Below, piece by piece: positions 18,338 through 27,088 of a stretch of DNA of 64,000 bases. Within the stretch, counting starts at the first letter, position 1. Each line of letters starts with the position of its first letter. The notes beneath the pieces are model-generated. The model did no database searches. It had not been told where the DNA came from and was given only the letters and a program-made list of their open reading frames with translations. Position numbers and translations under genes: made by a program. The stretch lies in assembly GCF_036174265.1 (NCBI RefSeq), contig NZ_CP108055.1:7254001-7318000 (forward strand), written 5' to 3'. Source of the stretch: Streptomyces sp. NBC_00285 (GTDB taxonomy: Bacteria > Actinomycetota > Actinomycetes > Streptomycetales > Streptomycetaceae).

Positions 18338-19173
18338 TCCGCTCCTACGAGGCGCTCGATGAGACGTGCGGACTCCTCGGCGTTCAGAGCTTGCGACCGC
18401 AGCTTGCCATATCGTAGGCCAAAGGCGCTGACCTTCGAGGGATCACTGATCACCAGGCCCACTTGCTGTGCCTCGATGTACCCGTAGTGCTGATGCTCCA
18501 GGGTCTCCAGGAGGACGAAAGCACCGTTGAGACCGACATGTACGCCCCCCTCAGAGGGCATGACCTGAAGCTCCACATTCTGCAAGGCACATACCGTGAG
18601 CAGGCGTTGAAGCTGCGCCCGCATCAGTTGGGCATCGCCTACCGGGTTGCGAAGTGCCAGCTCCCCGATGATGAATGACAGTTCAACCATAGGGCTCCGC
18701 GTCAACAGCGAATGGCGGCTCATGCGGGCATCCACCCGTTGGTCGATGGTCTCCTCGTCCAGCGGAGGGCAGTGCCCGCAGAGCAACGCCCGCGCATACT
18801 CCGGCGTTTGCAACAACCCCGGCACTACCAACGGATCGTAAGCGAACCGACTCACCGCCTCCGCCTCGATCCCCGCGAAGTCCTGAAAGAACTTGGGCAG
18901 TTTGGCGCGATCCACGTCCTCCTGGAGTTCCGCGAGCACCCCGCCCGCCCCGAGGACACGCTCGGCCGCCTCCGTGAACGCGGACTTCGCCGGCCGTCGC
19001 CCCTGCTCGATGGACGCCACCTGCTCGCAGGAGTACCCGACCGCATCCGCGAGTTGGGTCTGCGTCAGCCCCGCCCGCTCGCGGAAGAGCCTGACCAGCT
19101 TGCCGTAGCCGACCCAGATCGCCGGATGGTCGTCGTCCCGTTCGCGTCGTCTTGTACGGCTGTTGTTCGTCAT
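18334..19173 (-). CDS. XRE-family HTH regulator (DUF5753 type)
   Basis: The start at the ATG at 19173 is chosen (MTNNSRTRRR); the frame is open upstream but the HTH alignment begins here. It has 279 residues. The HTH spans about residues 25-75 (LVRLFRERAGLTQTQLADAVGY, then EQVASIEQGRRP). The remainder matches the DUF5753 ligand/partner domain (FAYDPLVVPGLLQTPEYARAL, VELSFIIGELALRNPVG, NVELQVMPSEGG). It is paired with a DUF397 gene downstream and is divergent from an HATPase gene, the usual WhiJ/AbaA-like trio of streptomycetes. The 164-base divergent intergenic region is the likely site of its own control. Confidence 0.88.
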   Translation of the reverse strand: MTNNSRTRRRERDDDHPAIWVGYGKLVRLFRERAGLTQTQLADAVGYSCEQVASIEQGRRPAKSAFTEAAERVLGAGGVLAELQEDVDRAKLPKFFQDFAGIEAEAVSRFAYDPLVVPGLLQTPEYARALLCGHCPPLDEETIDQRVDARMSRHSLLTRSPMVELSFIIGELALRNPVGDAQLMRAQLQRLLTVCALQNVELQVMPSEGGVHVGLNGAFVLLETLEHQHYGYIEAQQVGLVISDPSKVSAFGLRYGKLRSQALNAEESARLIERLVGAE

Positions 19174-19337
19174 GTGCGTCACGTCCCCACACTTCGCCGT
19201 GCCGTCGTGGACCAACGTGGCTCCCGGCCACCGGTCACGGGCCGTGACCCGTACCAATCCGTACCCCACCCATACAGCACCGCCGGGTACGACCGTCTGC
19301 CCTGGCCAGGGTAGTCGCGTGACGAGACGGTTACGGT

Positions 19338-19811
19338 GTGAAGTCAGGAATTGGTGCCTCAGCGTGCACACCCCAACCTCAGCTCCCGGCCCTGTCGTTC
19401 CGCGTGCAGCTCAGCTCGACCCGGCGCGGCGCGCGGCTCGCCCGGCTGCTTGCTGTGCAGCAGCTCGACGATTGGGGGATCCCTCGCGACGGCCGTACGG
19501 CGTCCACCGTGGCGGCCGTCGTCGCGGAGTTCGCCGCCAACGCCGCCACGCACGGCCACACGCCCGGACGGGACTTCGCGGTGCGCCTGACGCTGACGCC
19601 GGAGTCGGTGCGCATCGAGGTCACCGACACCAGGCCGGACAGGCTCCCTCCGGCACCCGGGAGAGTGCCCGAACCGCCGGGACCGGCGGAGGAATCGGGG
19701 CGCGGCCTGCTCCTCGTCGAAGCCCTCGCCGACCGATGGGGCACGGGACCACGGAACCCCTACACCAAGACGCTGTGGGCCGAGGTCGACCGGCCGCCCC
19801 GTCATGGGTGA
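19338..19811 (+). CDS. Anti-sigma-factor-like ATP-binding protein (HATPase_c)
   Basis: 157 residues from the GTG at 19338. The GHKL/HATPase fold is recognised by AEFAANAATHG (N-box), IEVTDTRPD (G1 box), ESGRGLLLVEALADRWG (G2 box) and TKTLWAEV at the end. Streptomyces carry dozens of such RsbW/SpoIIAB-like kinases; they bind ATP and often regulate sigma factors through partner-switching, but many are orphans. It is divergent from the XRE/DUF5753 gene, completing the typical trio. No sigma or anti-anti-sigma gene is adjacent. Confidence 0.82.
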   Translation: MKSGIGASACTPQPQLPALSFRVQLSSTRRGARLARLLAVQQLDDWGIPRDGRTASTVAAVVAEFAANAATHGHTPGRDFAVRLTLTPESVRIEVTDTRPDRLPPAPGRVPEPPGPAEESGRGLLLVEALADRWGTGPRNPYTKTLWAEVDRPPRHG

Positions 19812-19872
19812 CGACATCGCGGTGGCCTGGTCCCGGAAGGGGAACTGCCCGCTCTGACAACGACGTTGGGTC

Positions 19873-21438
19873 ATGTACCGCCGCCGCTGCCTGTTGTCGG
19901 CGGCGGTCCTCGGCTTTCCTGCCCTGCGCACGGCACATGCCGGATATCGTTCCCGCATGACGTATGGGGGGAACGAGCGCACCGGCGTGGCACCTGATGT
20001 CACGCATGACGCCGTGGTCGTGGTGCCCGGGATCATGGGCAGCGCGCTGCGGGACACCACCACGGGGCGAACGGTGTGGGGGTTGCGTGACCCTCGGTGG
20101 CTGGGCGCCTGGCTGCGCGACGACGGGATGCACCCGCTGCACCTGGACGAGGACGAGCGGTCCGGCAAATACGGCCGGGTGGAAGCCACCGAGCTGCTGC
20201 GTTTCCCCGCCTGGGCGCCGTTCGTGAAGGGGTTCGAGCCCTACAGTGCCCTGCTCGCCGCCGTCGAGCGGACGGTCGCCGACCCGAAGGCCGTACTCGA
20301 GTTCCCGTACGACTGGCGGCTGCCCGTCGCCGTCAACGGAGAACTGCTGGCGGAAGCCGCCCACCGTCACCTGATCCGTTGGCGCGCCAGTGACGAGCAC
20401 GATCGGGCACGCCGTCGGCACCCGGACGGGCGAGATGCCCGCCTGGTGTTCGTCGCCCATTCCATGGGCGGCCTGGTCGCCCGGGCCGCCTTCGCCCACG
20501 CCGCATCGCAGGGCAGTGACCTGGCCCCCGAGACCAGGGCAGTGGTCACGCTCGGCACGCCGTTCCTCGGTTCGGTCAAGGCAGCCGTCACCCTCAACGG
20601 CGACCGCTCCAGCCGGCTGCCCGCCCGGCTGCGACGCCGGATGCAGGCACTGTCGGCGACACTGCCCGGCGTACACGACCTGCTGCCGGACTACCGCTGC
20701 GTCGACGCGGGTACGGACGTGCACCGCCTCGGTCCGGCCGACGTGGTGGCCTTGGGCGGCGACGCGGAACTCGCCCGTGAAGCCCAGCTGTTCCAGCAGC
20801 GTATGCGTGAACAGGCACCCGCGCTCCCAGGACACCGTGCGGTCGTCGGCGTCGCGCAGCCGACGGCGCAGAGTCTGCGCCTCGAAGCCGGGGTGGTGCA
20901 GAAGCAGTACGTCGCGTTCGAGCGGAACGGAGACGGTGAGCTGGCCCGCGACAGTGACCGCAACCCCATCCGCCGTAACCGGGCAGGCGACGGCACCGTC
21001 TACCGGGACGCGGCCCACCTCGCCTCGAACGAGCCCATAGGGCTCCCCTTGCAGCATGGCGGCCTGGCCAAGGACAGCGCCGCCATCGAGTACGTGCGAG
21101 CCGTGCTCACCGAGTACGACCACAACCGCGGTCCCGCGCTGGGAGACGGCCTCTTCGGCCTGGACGTTCCCGACTACGTCGTGGCGGGCAGCCCTTGGCC
21201 GCTGTGGGTACGTTCCGCACCGGACTCAGGGCAGCCCGCGAACGCCGGGACCCGGTGCACCGTCCACAACGCGGCAACCGATCAGCAGATCGCCAGGGCG
21301 GGCCTCCGCCGGATCGATGGTGAGCTCGGCGCTCAAGTCACCCTGCCTGCACCCGGTCTGTACCGGATCAAGGCCAAATCCGGAGGCAACGCACCCGTCA
21401 CACAGCTCGTTCTGGCAGTCGATCCCGAGGACGACTGA
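19873..21438 (+). CDS. LCAT-like alpha/beta-hydrolase (putative lipase effector)
   Basis: 521 residues from the ATG at 19873; the ATG at 19957 (MTYGGNERTG) is an alternative, and neither has a clear ribosome binding site. The fold is lecithin:cholesterol acyltransferase/phospholipase-like: VVVVPGIMGSAL (oxyanion region), the hallmark FPYDWRLPV, AHSMGG with nucleophile Ser197, TLGTPFLGS, and GDGTVYRDAAHLAS, which should hold the acid and the histidine. A beta-rich domain of about 100 residues ends the protein. If the first start is used, residues 1-24 look like a weak signal peptide (RRR, hydrophobic stretch, AHA). It lies 10 bases before the caspase-NACHT-WD40 gene, so the two are probably coupled. 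A membrane-damaging effector controlled by that protein is inference. Confidence 0.75.
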   Translation: MYRRRCLLSAAVLGFPALRTAHAGYRSRMTYGGNERTGVAPDVTHDAVVVVPGIMGSALRDTTTGRTVWGLRDPRWLGAWLRDDGMHPLHLDEDERSGKYGRVEATELLRFPAWAPFVKGFEPYSALLAAVERTVADPKAVLEFPYDWRLPVAVNGELLAEAAHRHLIRWRASDEHDRARRRHPDGRDARLVFVAHSMGGLVARAAFAHAASQGSDLAPETRAVVTLGTPFLGSVKAAVTLNGDRSSRLPARLRRRMQALSATLPGVHDLLPDYRCVDAGTDVHRLGPADVVALGGDAELAREAQLFQQRMREQAPALPGHRAVVGVAQPTAQSLRLEAGVVQKQYVAFERNGDGELARDSDRNPIRRNRAGDGTVYRDAAHLASNEPIGLPLQHGGLAKDSAAIEYVRAVLTEYDHNRGPALGDGLFGLDVPDYVVAGSPWPLWVRSAPDSGQPANAGTRCTVHNAATDQQIARAGLRRIDGELGAQVTLPAPGLYRIKAKSGGNAPVTQLVLAVDPEDD

Positions 21439-21448
21439 GACGCGGCCG

Positions 21449-24400
21449 ATGATGACTGTTTCGGACGGTGTGAATGCCGTGGGGCCGCTGCAGTTCTTTC
21501 CCGTCGACATCGGTGTGTACGTTCACCACGACCACCTGGAGACGGAGCCGGAGGCGGCGGCCGTCGCCGCGCTGCTGGAACCGTTCGGCGCCCGCGTCGA
21601 CCCCTGGCCGGTCCCCGCGGCGGAGCGAGACGTCGGTGCTGTCAAACAACGCCTCGAAGAGTGGTCGGCCCCCCACGTCACCGGTGACACATTTCTGTAC
21701 TGGGTCGGCCATGGGTGGAGCAACGGGGGCTCCACGACGTTGCTCGCCCACGCCCTCAGCCCCGCGGAGCTGACTCAGAACGGCATCGGGCCCGAGGACC
21801 TGCTGCAGTCGCTCAAGGCACGGCAGTGTCAGGTCGACGCCGGCTGGGCCATCGTGATCATCGACGCTTGCTCCTCCAGTGACTTCGTGGACCGGATGTA
21901 CTCCAAGGCCCTGGATGACGGAGAAGCGCGCAACTACCTACTGGTCGCGACGGCCGCGGAGGGGAGCACTGCCCTCGGCGCCTTCCGCAGGGTGCTGACC
22001 ACCGTTCTGACCGGTACGTTCCGCACCAAGGACACGATCAGCTTCTACGAACTCGTCGGGGAGCTCCAGCGGAACCTGAACGGCTGTGCCATCCACATAC
22101 GTCTGGATGACGGCAGTGCAGCTCTGCGCCGTACCTTCCCCACTCTGGCGGGCCGCATGCAGGCCTCTCTGGACACCGTGACCGACATCGAGAAGGTCCT
22201 CGAATCACTCACGGACGACGAGCGTCTCCACTTCGTTCCCAAGGCCAGTGGCGCAGAACTCGGCGAACAGAACTGGTACTTCGAAGGCCGGGAGGACGAG
22301 CGCCGCCGGATCCTCGCGTGGCTCGACAGCGCGCAAGGGGGCATGCTCGTCGTCACCGGAGCGGCGGGGTCGGGGAAGTCGGCGCTTCTCGGGCATGTCG
22401 TGGTGCACTCCCGGCGGGAGCTCGCCGACATCCTGATGAAGCATCAGAAGCTCGGCCCCCTGCCCGAGGGCAGCGTTCCTCCCTACGACGTATTCGACTC
22501 GGTGCTTCACCTGACGGGGGCGACGCCCCGGACCGTGGTGCAGCGGATCGCCGAATCGGCCGGGCTCGGCACTCCGCCCGACGCGGCGATCGGCGAACAG
22601 TGCGCCTGGCTGGTCGAGCGTTTTCGCACGGTCGACAGAGGGGCCGGCGGACAGCCCCCCAGGGCCGATGCCGAGGTCCGCTTCACGCTACTGGCGGATG
22701 CGCTCGACGAGGCACACCTGCCTCTGCTGATCGCGGAACGGATACTCAGCCCCCTGGCGGACCTGCCCGGGGTTCGCGTCGTCGTCGGCACACGCCGGTC
22801 CACTGCCGAAGGCCCCGATCTGCCGGTATCCGAGGATGCCGACCTCATGGAGGCACTGGGAGCCGACCGGAACGGCAACCGCGAGACACTGAGCGTCACC
22901 CGCGACCCCGCGGCCATGCGCCAGTACATACGCAACCGACTGCACGCGGCACGGGCCCGGTTGGGCGTCGAACCCTCGCAGATCGACAGCACTGCGGAAG
23001 CCCTCAGCAGCCTCGACCGGGAATTCCTCTACGGCCGCCTCGCCGTGCACGAGGTCATCAGCAACCCCGAGCTGGCCGCCGACCCGACCCCCCTCCTCGC
23101 ATGCGACCACCGACAGCTCTTCACCCGGGCCGTCGAGCGGCTGAGTGAACAGGCCCCCTGCAATCGCCTCCTGCTCGAAGCGCTCGCCCTGGCGCAGGGG
23201 CGCGGCCTGCCCATCGCCGACGGCGTGTGGGCAGGCATCGCCACGGCCCTCGCCGACAGCCCTGACATCGCCGTCACCGACGACGACATCACGGAGCTGA
23301 CGGACACTGCCGCGCCGTACCTCATGCTGGACACGGAATCGGGCCAGAGCGTGTACCGCCTGGCACACCGGACCTTCTCCGAGCACTTCACCCGGACGGG
23401 TCCGCCCTCCGCGCACGACGACCGGCACCGCCGTATCACCGAGTACCTGGCGGGACCCTCGAACGGCCCGGTGTCGGACCACCGGCCCAACCCCTATGTC
23501 GTGCAACACCTGCCCACCCATGCTGGTCTCGCCGGGCCGGACGGATGGCAGGTCCTGGCGGACCGTCCCCAACTGCTCGACCGGCTGAGCCCCTCGGCGG
23601 TCGTCGCGAGCGTCATGCTCAGAGCCCTGGGCCGGTTCGAGCTGCCTCCGGCGGTGGCGGGAGTCCTGTTCGCGTGGGAGCAGCTCACCACCGCGGACCC
23701 CAGGGACAGGCGGGGACTGCGGGAGCTGGCGAGCCTTCGCTGCGCACCGGAGACCGTCGTGCAGCGCTTCGGCAGAAGGTCTTCCGACCCTGATTCGGCC
23801 TGGTCGGTGGCCTGGGGGCAACTGAAGCGCCACGCACCGCACTTGCGTCTCACCGGTCACTCCGGTTCGGTACAGACCCTCGTGGCGTTCACCGACGCCT
23901 CACGGAGGGTGCTGTTGGCCTCGGGCAGCGATGACGGGATGGTGCTTGTCTGGGACCCGGTGAGGGGGGAAGCCGTAGGGGACCCGGTGACGCTGCACGA
24001 GGGTGCCGTCCAGTCGATCACGGCGTTCGAGGCTCCAGCCGGGCGGACACTGCTGGCCACCGGGGGCGCGGACGGCACGGTACGCATGTGGGACCCCGCG
24101 AGGGGAGAGGCCGTGGGGGAGCCGCTGACCGGTCACGACGACTGGGTCCACTCGGTGGCGAAGTTTGAGGACGACGACGGGCAGACGCTGCTTGCCACGG
24201 GATGCGGAGACGGGACCGTACGCGTCTGGGAGCCGCTGACCGGCAAGGAACTGGCGGTGGGAGGCGGCCGGGAGGAGTACGTGACGGGCTGGGACCCGTA
24301 CACCGACCGGGAGACAGAGGAACTCGTGGCCATCGGCCACGACGGCGACGTCTACTCGGTGGTGGCGTTCGTCGGCCTGGACGGCCAGGACAGGCACGTG

Positions 24401-25714
24401 CTCCTGGCCACCGCGGGCAACGACGGCACGATACGGATCTGGGACCCGACCACCGGGGAGGAAACCATCGATCCTCTGACCGGTCACGACGGAGCCGTCT
24501 TCTCCGTCACGGCGTTCGAGGGGCGGGACGGACAGACGCTGCTGGCGTCGGGCGGTGAGGACGGGACGCTACGGATCTGGGACCCGGAGACCGGCAGACA
24601 GACCATGACGCCAGTCACCGGCCACGGGGAGCCGGTCCTCGCGGTGGGAACGCTGGTCGAGGAGACCGAGGCTGGTACACGGACCCTGCTCGTCACCGCC
24701 GGTCAGGACAACAGCGTACGGCTGTGGGATCCGGCCGGCGGCCAGCCGGTCACAGCGCCTCTGACAGGCCACGAGAACTGGGTGAGGGCCGTGTCGCGGG
24801 TGCCGCCCCTGTCCGGCGCACACCAACTGCTGGCCACCGGCGGCGACGATCACACGCTGCGGATCTGGGCACCGCGCGACGGCCAACCGGCAGGCGTGCC
24901 CTTCGACGACGCCGTGACGACCACGCGGACGCTGACGTCCTTCACCGGCGAGGAGGAACAGACCCTGATCGCCGCGGTGGACGCCGAGGGGGTGCTCCGC
25001 GTGTTCGACCCGGCCGAGGGCGAGCAGGTCGACATGCTGGAGACCGAACATGACGGAGACGTCCTCGCGGTGACCGCGCTCCGAGTGGTCCAGGACGATG
25101 AGCACAAGCTCGTCTTCGCCACGGGTGGTGAGGACGGCGTGGTGCGGCTGTGGGATCCGGGTACCGGTGCGATGACCGGCGAGGTGGTGACGGATCACGC
25201 CGGTGGTGTACGGGCGTTGTCGGCGTTCGTCGGGTTCGGTGGGCGGTCGTTCCTGGCGACGGGCGGTGAGGACGAGGTGGTGCGGCTGTGGGATCCGGGC
25301 ACGGGTGAGAAGACTGGTGAGGTGGTGACGGATCACGCCGGTGGGGTGCGGGCCTTGTCCGCGTTTGTCGGACTCGGTGGGCAGTCCCTCCTCGCCACGG
25401 CAGGCGCGGACGGGGTCGTACGACGGTGGAACCTCATGACAGGCCAGGCCGTAGGAAAACCACTCGCCCACCCCGGCCTGACCTCCGTGGAGTCGTACCG
25501 GCTCCCGGACCAGGAAGCCATGCTCGTCACAGGTGACGCCGACGGAACGGTCCGCTTCTGGAACTGCGAGACGGAAGCCGAGGCGCTGAGGATTCCCCTG
25601 GGCCTTCGCGTGCACGATGTCGCAGTCGTCGACGGCGACCTGGCCCTGGCCACGGCGGAAGGCCTGTTGCAGGTGAGCATTGAGGCGGCGTCCAACCTGG
25701 CCAGCACGTTCTGA
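21449..25714 (+). CDS. Caspase-like / NACHT-type NTPase / WD40 protein
   Basis: 1,421 residues from the ATG at 21449; the next codon is also ATG. Residues 1-240 form a caspase-like (C14) peptidase domain with YWVGHGW (catalytic His88) and IIDACSSS (catalytic Cys141). An STAND/NACHT-like ATPase follows: YFEGREDERRRILAWL, Walker A GAAGSGKS at 304-311, Walker B LLADALDEAH near 416, and a helical region. From about residue 799 to 1,400 there are about 12 WD40 units (GGEDGTLRIWDP type), enough for two propellers. This architecture belongs to the NTP-dependent conflict systems of multicellular bacteria, in which the repeats sense, the NTPase oligomerises and the peptidase executes. The upstream lipase is its probable partner. 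Units 9 and 10 are recent duplicates. Confidence 0.85.
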   Translation: MMTVSDGVNAVGPLQFFPVDIGVYVHHDHLETEPEAAAVAALLEPFGARVDPWPVPAAERDVGAVKQRLEEWSAPHVTGDTFLYWVGHGWSNGGSTTLLAHALSPAELTQNGIGPEDLLQSLKARQCQVDAGWAIVIIDACSSSDFVDRMYSKALDDGEARNYLLVATAAEGSTALGAFRRVLTTVLTGTFRTKDTISFYELVGELQRNLNGCAIHIRLDDGSAALRRTFPTLAGRMQASLDTVTDIEKVLESLTDDERLHFVPKASGAELGEQNWYFEGREDERRRILAWLDSAQGGMLVVTGAAGSGKSALLGHVVVHSRRELADILMKHQKLGPLPEGSVPPYDVFDSVLHLTGATPRTVVQRIAESAGLGTPPDAAIGEQCAWLVERFRTVDRGAGGQPPRADAEVRFTLLADALDEAHLPLLIAERILSPLADLPGVRVVVGTRRSTAEGPDLPVSEDADLMEALGADRNGNRETLSVTRDPAAMRQYIRNRLHAARARLGVEPSQIDSTAEALSSLDREFLYGRLAVHEVISNPELAADPTPLLACDHRQLFTRAVERLSEQAPCNRLLLEALALAQGRGLPIADGVWAGIATALADSPDIAVTDDDITELTDTAAPYLMLDTESGQSVYRLAHRTFSEHFTRTGPPSAHDDRHRRITEYLAGPSNGPVSDHRPNPYVVQHLPTHAGLAGPDGWQVLADRPQLLDRLSPSAVVASVMLRALGRFELPPAVAGVLFAWEQLTTADPRDRRGLRELASLRCAPETVVQRFGRRSSDPDSAWSVAWGQLKRHAPHLRLTGHSGSVQTLVAFTDASRRVLLASGSDDGMVLVWDPVRGEAVGDPVTLHEGAVQSITAFEAPAGRTLLATGGADGTVRMWDPARGEAVGEPLTGHDDWVHSVAKFEDDDGQTLLATGCGDGTVRVWEPLTGKELAVGGGREEYVTGWDPYTDRETEELVAIGHDGDVYSVVAFVGLDGQDRHVLLATAGNDGTIRIWDPTTGEETIDPLTGHDGAVFSVTAFEGRDGQTLLASGGEDGTLRIWDPETGRQTMTPVTGHGEPVLAVGTLVEETEAGTRTLLVTAGQDNSVRLWDPAGGQPVTAPLTGHENWVRAVSRVPPLSGAHQLLATGGDDHTLRIWAPRDGQPAGVPFDDAVTTTRTLTSFTGEEEQTLIAAVDAEGVLRVFDPAEGEQVDMLETEHDGDVLAVTALRVVQDDEHKLVFATGGEDGVVRLWDPGTGAMTGEVVTDHAGGVRALSAFVGFGGRSFLATGGEDEVVRLWDPGTGEKTGEVVTDHAGGVRALSAFVGLGGQSLLATAGADGVVRRWNLMTGQAVGKPLAHPGLTSVESYRLPDQEAMLVTGDADGTVRFWNCETEAEALRIPLGLRVHDVAVVDGDLALATAEGLLQVSIEAASNLASTF
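25124..25399 (+). repeat. 138-base tandem duplication of a WD40 unit
   Basis: Two head-to-tail copies (25124-25261 and 25262-25399), each encoding 46 residues that start GGED and contain VVRLWDPGTG and DHAGGVRALSAF. By manual count they differ at about 21 of 138 bases (about 85% identity), far more similar than the other WD40 units. A diverged third copy starts at 25400. Confidence 0.85.
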
Positions 25715-25869
25715 GCCGTACTTGCTGCCCACCTGGACCCTGTCACGCACGGCCGCTACACCCGGCGGGACTACCGCGCAAGGCCGGCCAGGCCTCCTCC
25801 TACCCCGGCGAACTCGTCGCGTACGCATCGTCGAACGGCGGCGGCGGAGGTCCGACCGGAGACTGCCCG

Positions 25870-26736
25870 TCAGTCCTGATGTCCGTCGAGCCCCCAGTCG
25901 AACCGCCAGTGTTGGAATGGCGCGTGCTCATGCCGGAAGTTGTCGAGCATGTCCCAGAGGTCGCGTTCCGGGCCCGCCGCGGGCCTGAAGTCCTCCCAGC
26001 TCACGACCTCTTCCGTCGTCAGCTCGCCTGTGGCGTACTGCCTGACGACCGAAGTCGCCCGTGGCGACGGATGGAGCAGGCCCAGGGTGGTCTGCAGCCT
26101 CCCCGCCGCCCTGCGGGCCGGGGCCCGAAACCGCCCTCCAGCCCTCGACTCCCCGTCACCGTCCTTCGGGTCTTCCTCCTCCTCGTCCCCGTACCCGTAC
26201 CCGAACACCACGTGGTCGGGCGCGACCAGCGAGGCATGGCTGTACGCCGAACCATTCGCGTCTTCCGCGCCCGCGGCGTCATAGCTGAAGCTCATGATCT
26301 CCGTGAGGTTGGCCAGCGCCCTCCAGAGGCTCTCGATGTCGGCCGGGTACCGGAACAGTGAGCCCGTGAAGTACAGGTGAGCCTCGTGGCAGCCCCGCAG
26401 GGTGAGGGCGTGCAAGAGCTCATCGGCCGTCATCCGCTCCTGGGCGCAGATGGTGCGCAGGGCGGCTTCGGCGCTCCGGCGGTCTCGCACCGGGTACACC
26501 AGAGCGGCCACAGGGTCCTCGTGTTCGGCGCAGTACGTATACCGGCCGTAGCCGTCGAAGTCGTCGCACACGTAGCAGAGTTTGTCCTGGTTTCCGCCCC
26601 GGACGGTCCACACCGAGCCGCTGTTCTCGGTGGTCGGCCGTGTCCACCCCTGCCGTTCCAGCCATGCGATGACGTCCCGCCCAGGGACCGCCATGAACTG
26701 CTTCGCCTGATCCTCGTCCCCACCCGTGCCTGGCAC
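25870..26736 (-). CDS. Uncharacterised acidic protein
   Basis: 288 residues from a GTG with GGAGG 5 bases upstream. I do not recognise the family. It begins EDQAKQFM, then VIAWLERQGWTRP. The middle has a Cys/Asp-rich stretch (KLCYVCDDFDGYGRYTYC) and RTICAQERMTADELLHALTLRG. There is an acidic linker near residue 185 and a Trp-rich end (HWRFDWGLDG). No signal peptide or membrane segment is visible. It runs opposite to the caspase gene before it and the 527-residue gene after it, so it has its own promoter. Its first codons are duplicated about 180 bases upstream as a truncated frame. An immunity or sensor role would be guesswork. Confidence 0.7.
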   Translation of the reverse strand: MPGTGGDEDQAKQFMAVPGRDVIAWLERQGWTRPTTENSGSVWTVRGGNQDKLCYVCDDFDGYGRYTYCAEHEDPVAALVYPVRDRRSAEAALRTICAQERMTADELLHALTLRGCHEAHLYFTGSLFRYPADIESLWRALANLTEIMSFSYDAAGAEDANGSAYSHASLVAPDHVVFGYGYGDEEEEDPKDGDGESRAGGRFRAPARRAAGRLQTTLGLLHPSPRATSVVRQYATGELTTEEVVSWEDFRPAAGPERDLWDMLDNFRHEHAPFQHWRFDWGLDGHQD

Positions 26737-26843
26737 AACTTCCTCCGCTCGATCGTGCGTCGAGATGTACTCTCAATGCCGCTTCGGCGCCCGGGAGTTG
26801 GGCCCTCGGGGGCGACGTGACGCGCACCAGGATGGGCTTTTGT

Positions 26844-26858
26844 GTGAACTAAGTCAAT
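26844..26858. promoter_or_regulatory. Island motif, copy 2 (GTGAACTAAGTCAAT)
   Basis: This matches the drmA-upstream copy (GTGAACTGAGTCAAT) at 14 of 15 positions, in the same orientation. It lies about 230 bases before the 527-residue gene and overlaps the stop codon of the small minus-strand frame at 26849. Confidence 0.4.
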
Positions 26859-26920
26859 CGATTTAGGAGTTCGGTGCTCGTCATGAACTTTCTCGCCTGA
26901 TCCTCGATGGTGACCGGCAT
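26849..26920 (-). pseudogene. Truncated duplicate of the 5' end of the gene at 25870-26736
   Basis: A 23-codon frame, start GGAGGAAACC-ATG, with EDQARKFM in the same position as EDQAKQFM in the 288-residue protein. The DNA supports duplication: a 25-base stretch covering this motif (from 26882) matches the one at 26692 at 22 positions, and both are preceded by GGAGGAA-type ribosome binding sites. After that the sequences part and a TAG stops the frame. It may be a relic of a tandem paralogue; a functional leader peptide is the less likely alternative. Confidence 0.5.
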
Positions 26921-27088
26921 GGTTTCCTCCGGCCCTTGTACTGTTCGAGTCGTCCCGATCAACACCCGGCGTACGCACGGGAGTTGTAGGGACTCGCGCG
27001 CCCGGCTGCCGGGAAGTACGCCGGCCGAGCCGACGCTGTGGCGATCCGCGCGCAACCCATGACCGATGACACCAGCGGGGGAGAAGAG

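Noticed and set aside
19873..19944. Signal peptide on the LCAT-like lipase as proof of secretion
   Set aside because: The Arg-rich start and AHA site are suggestive, but no ribosome binding site supports this start, and a downstream ATG at 19957 would remove it. Left open.
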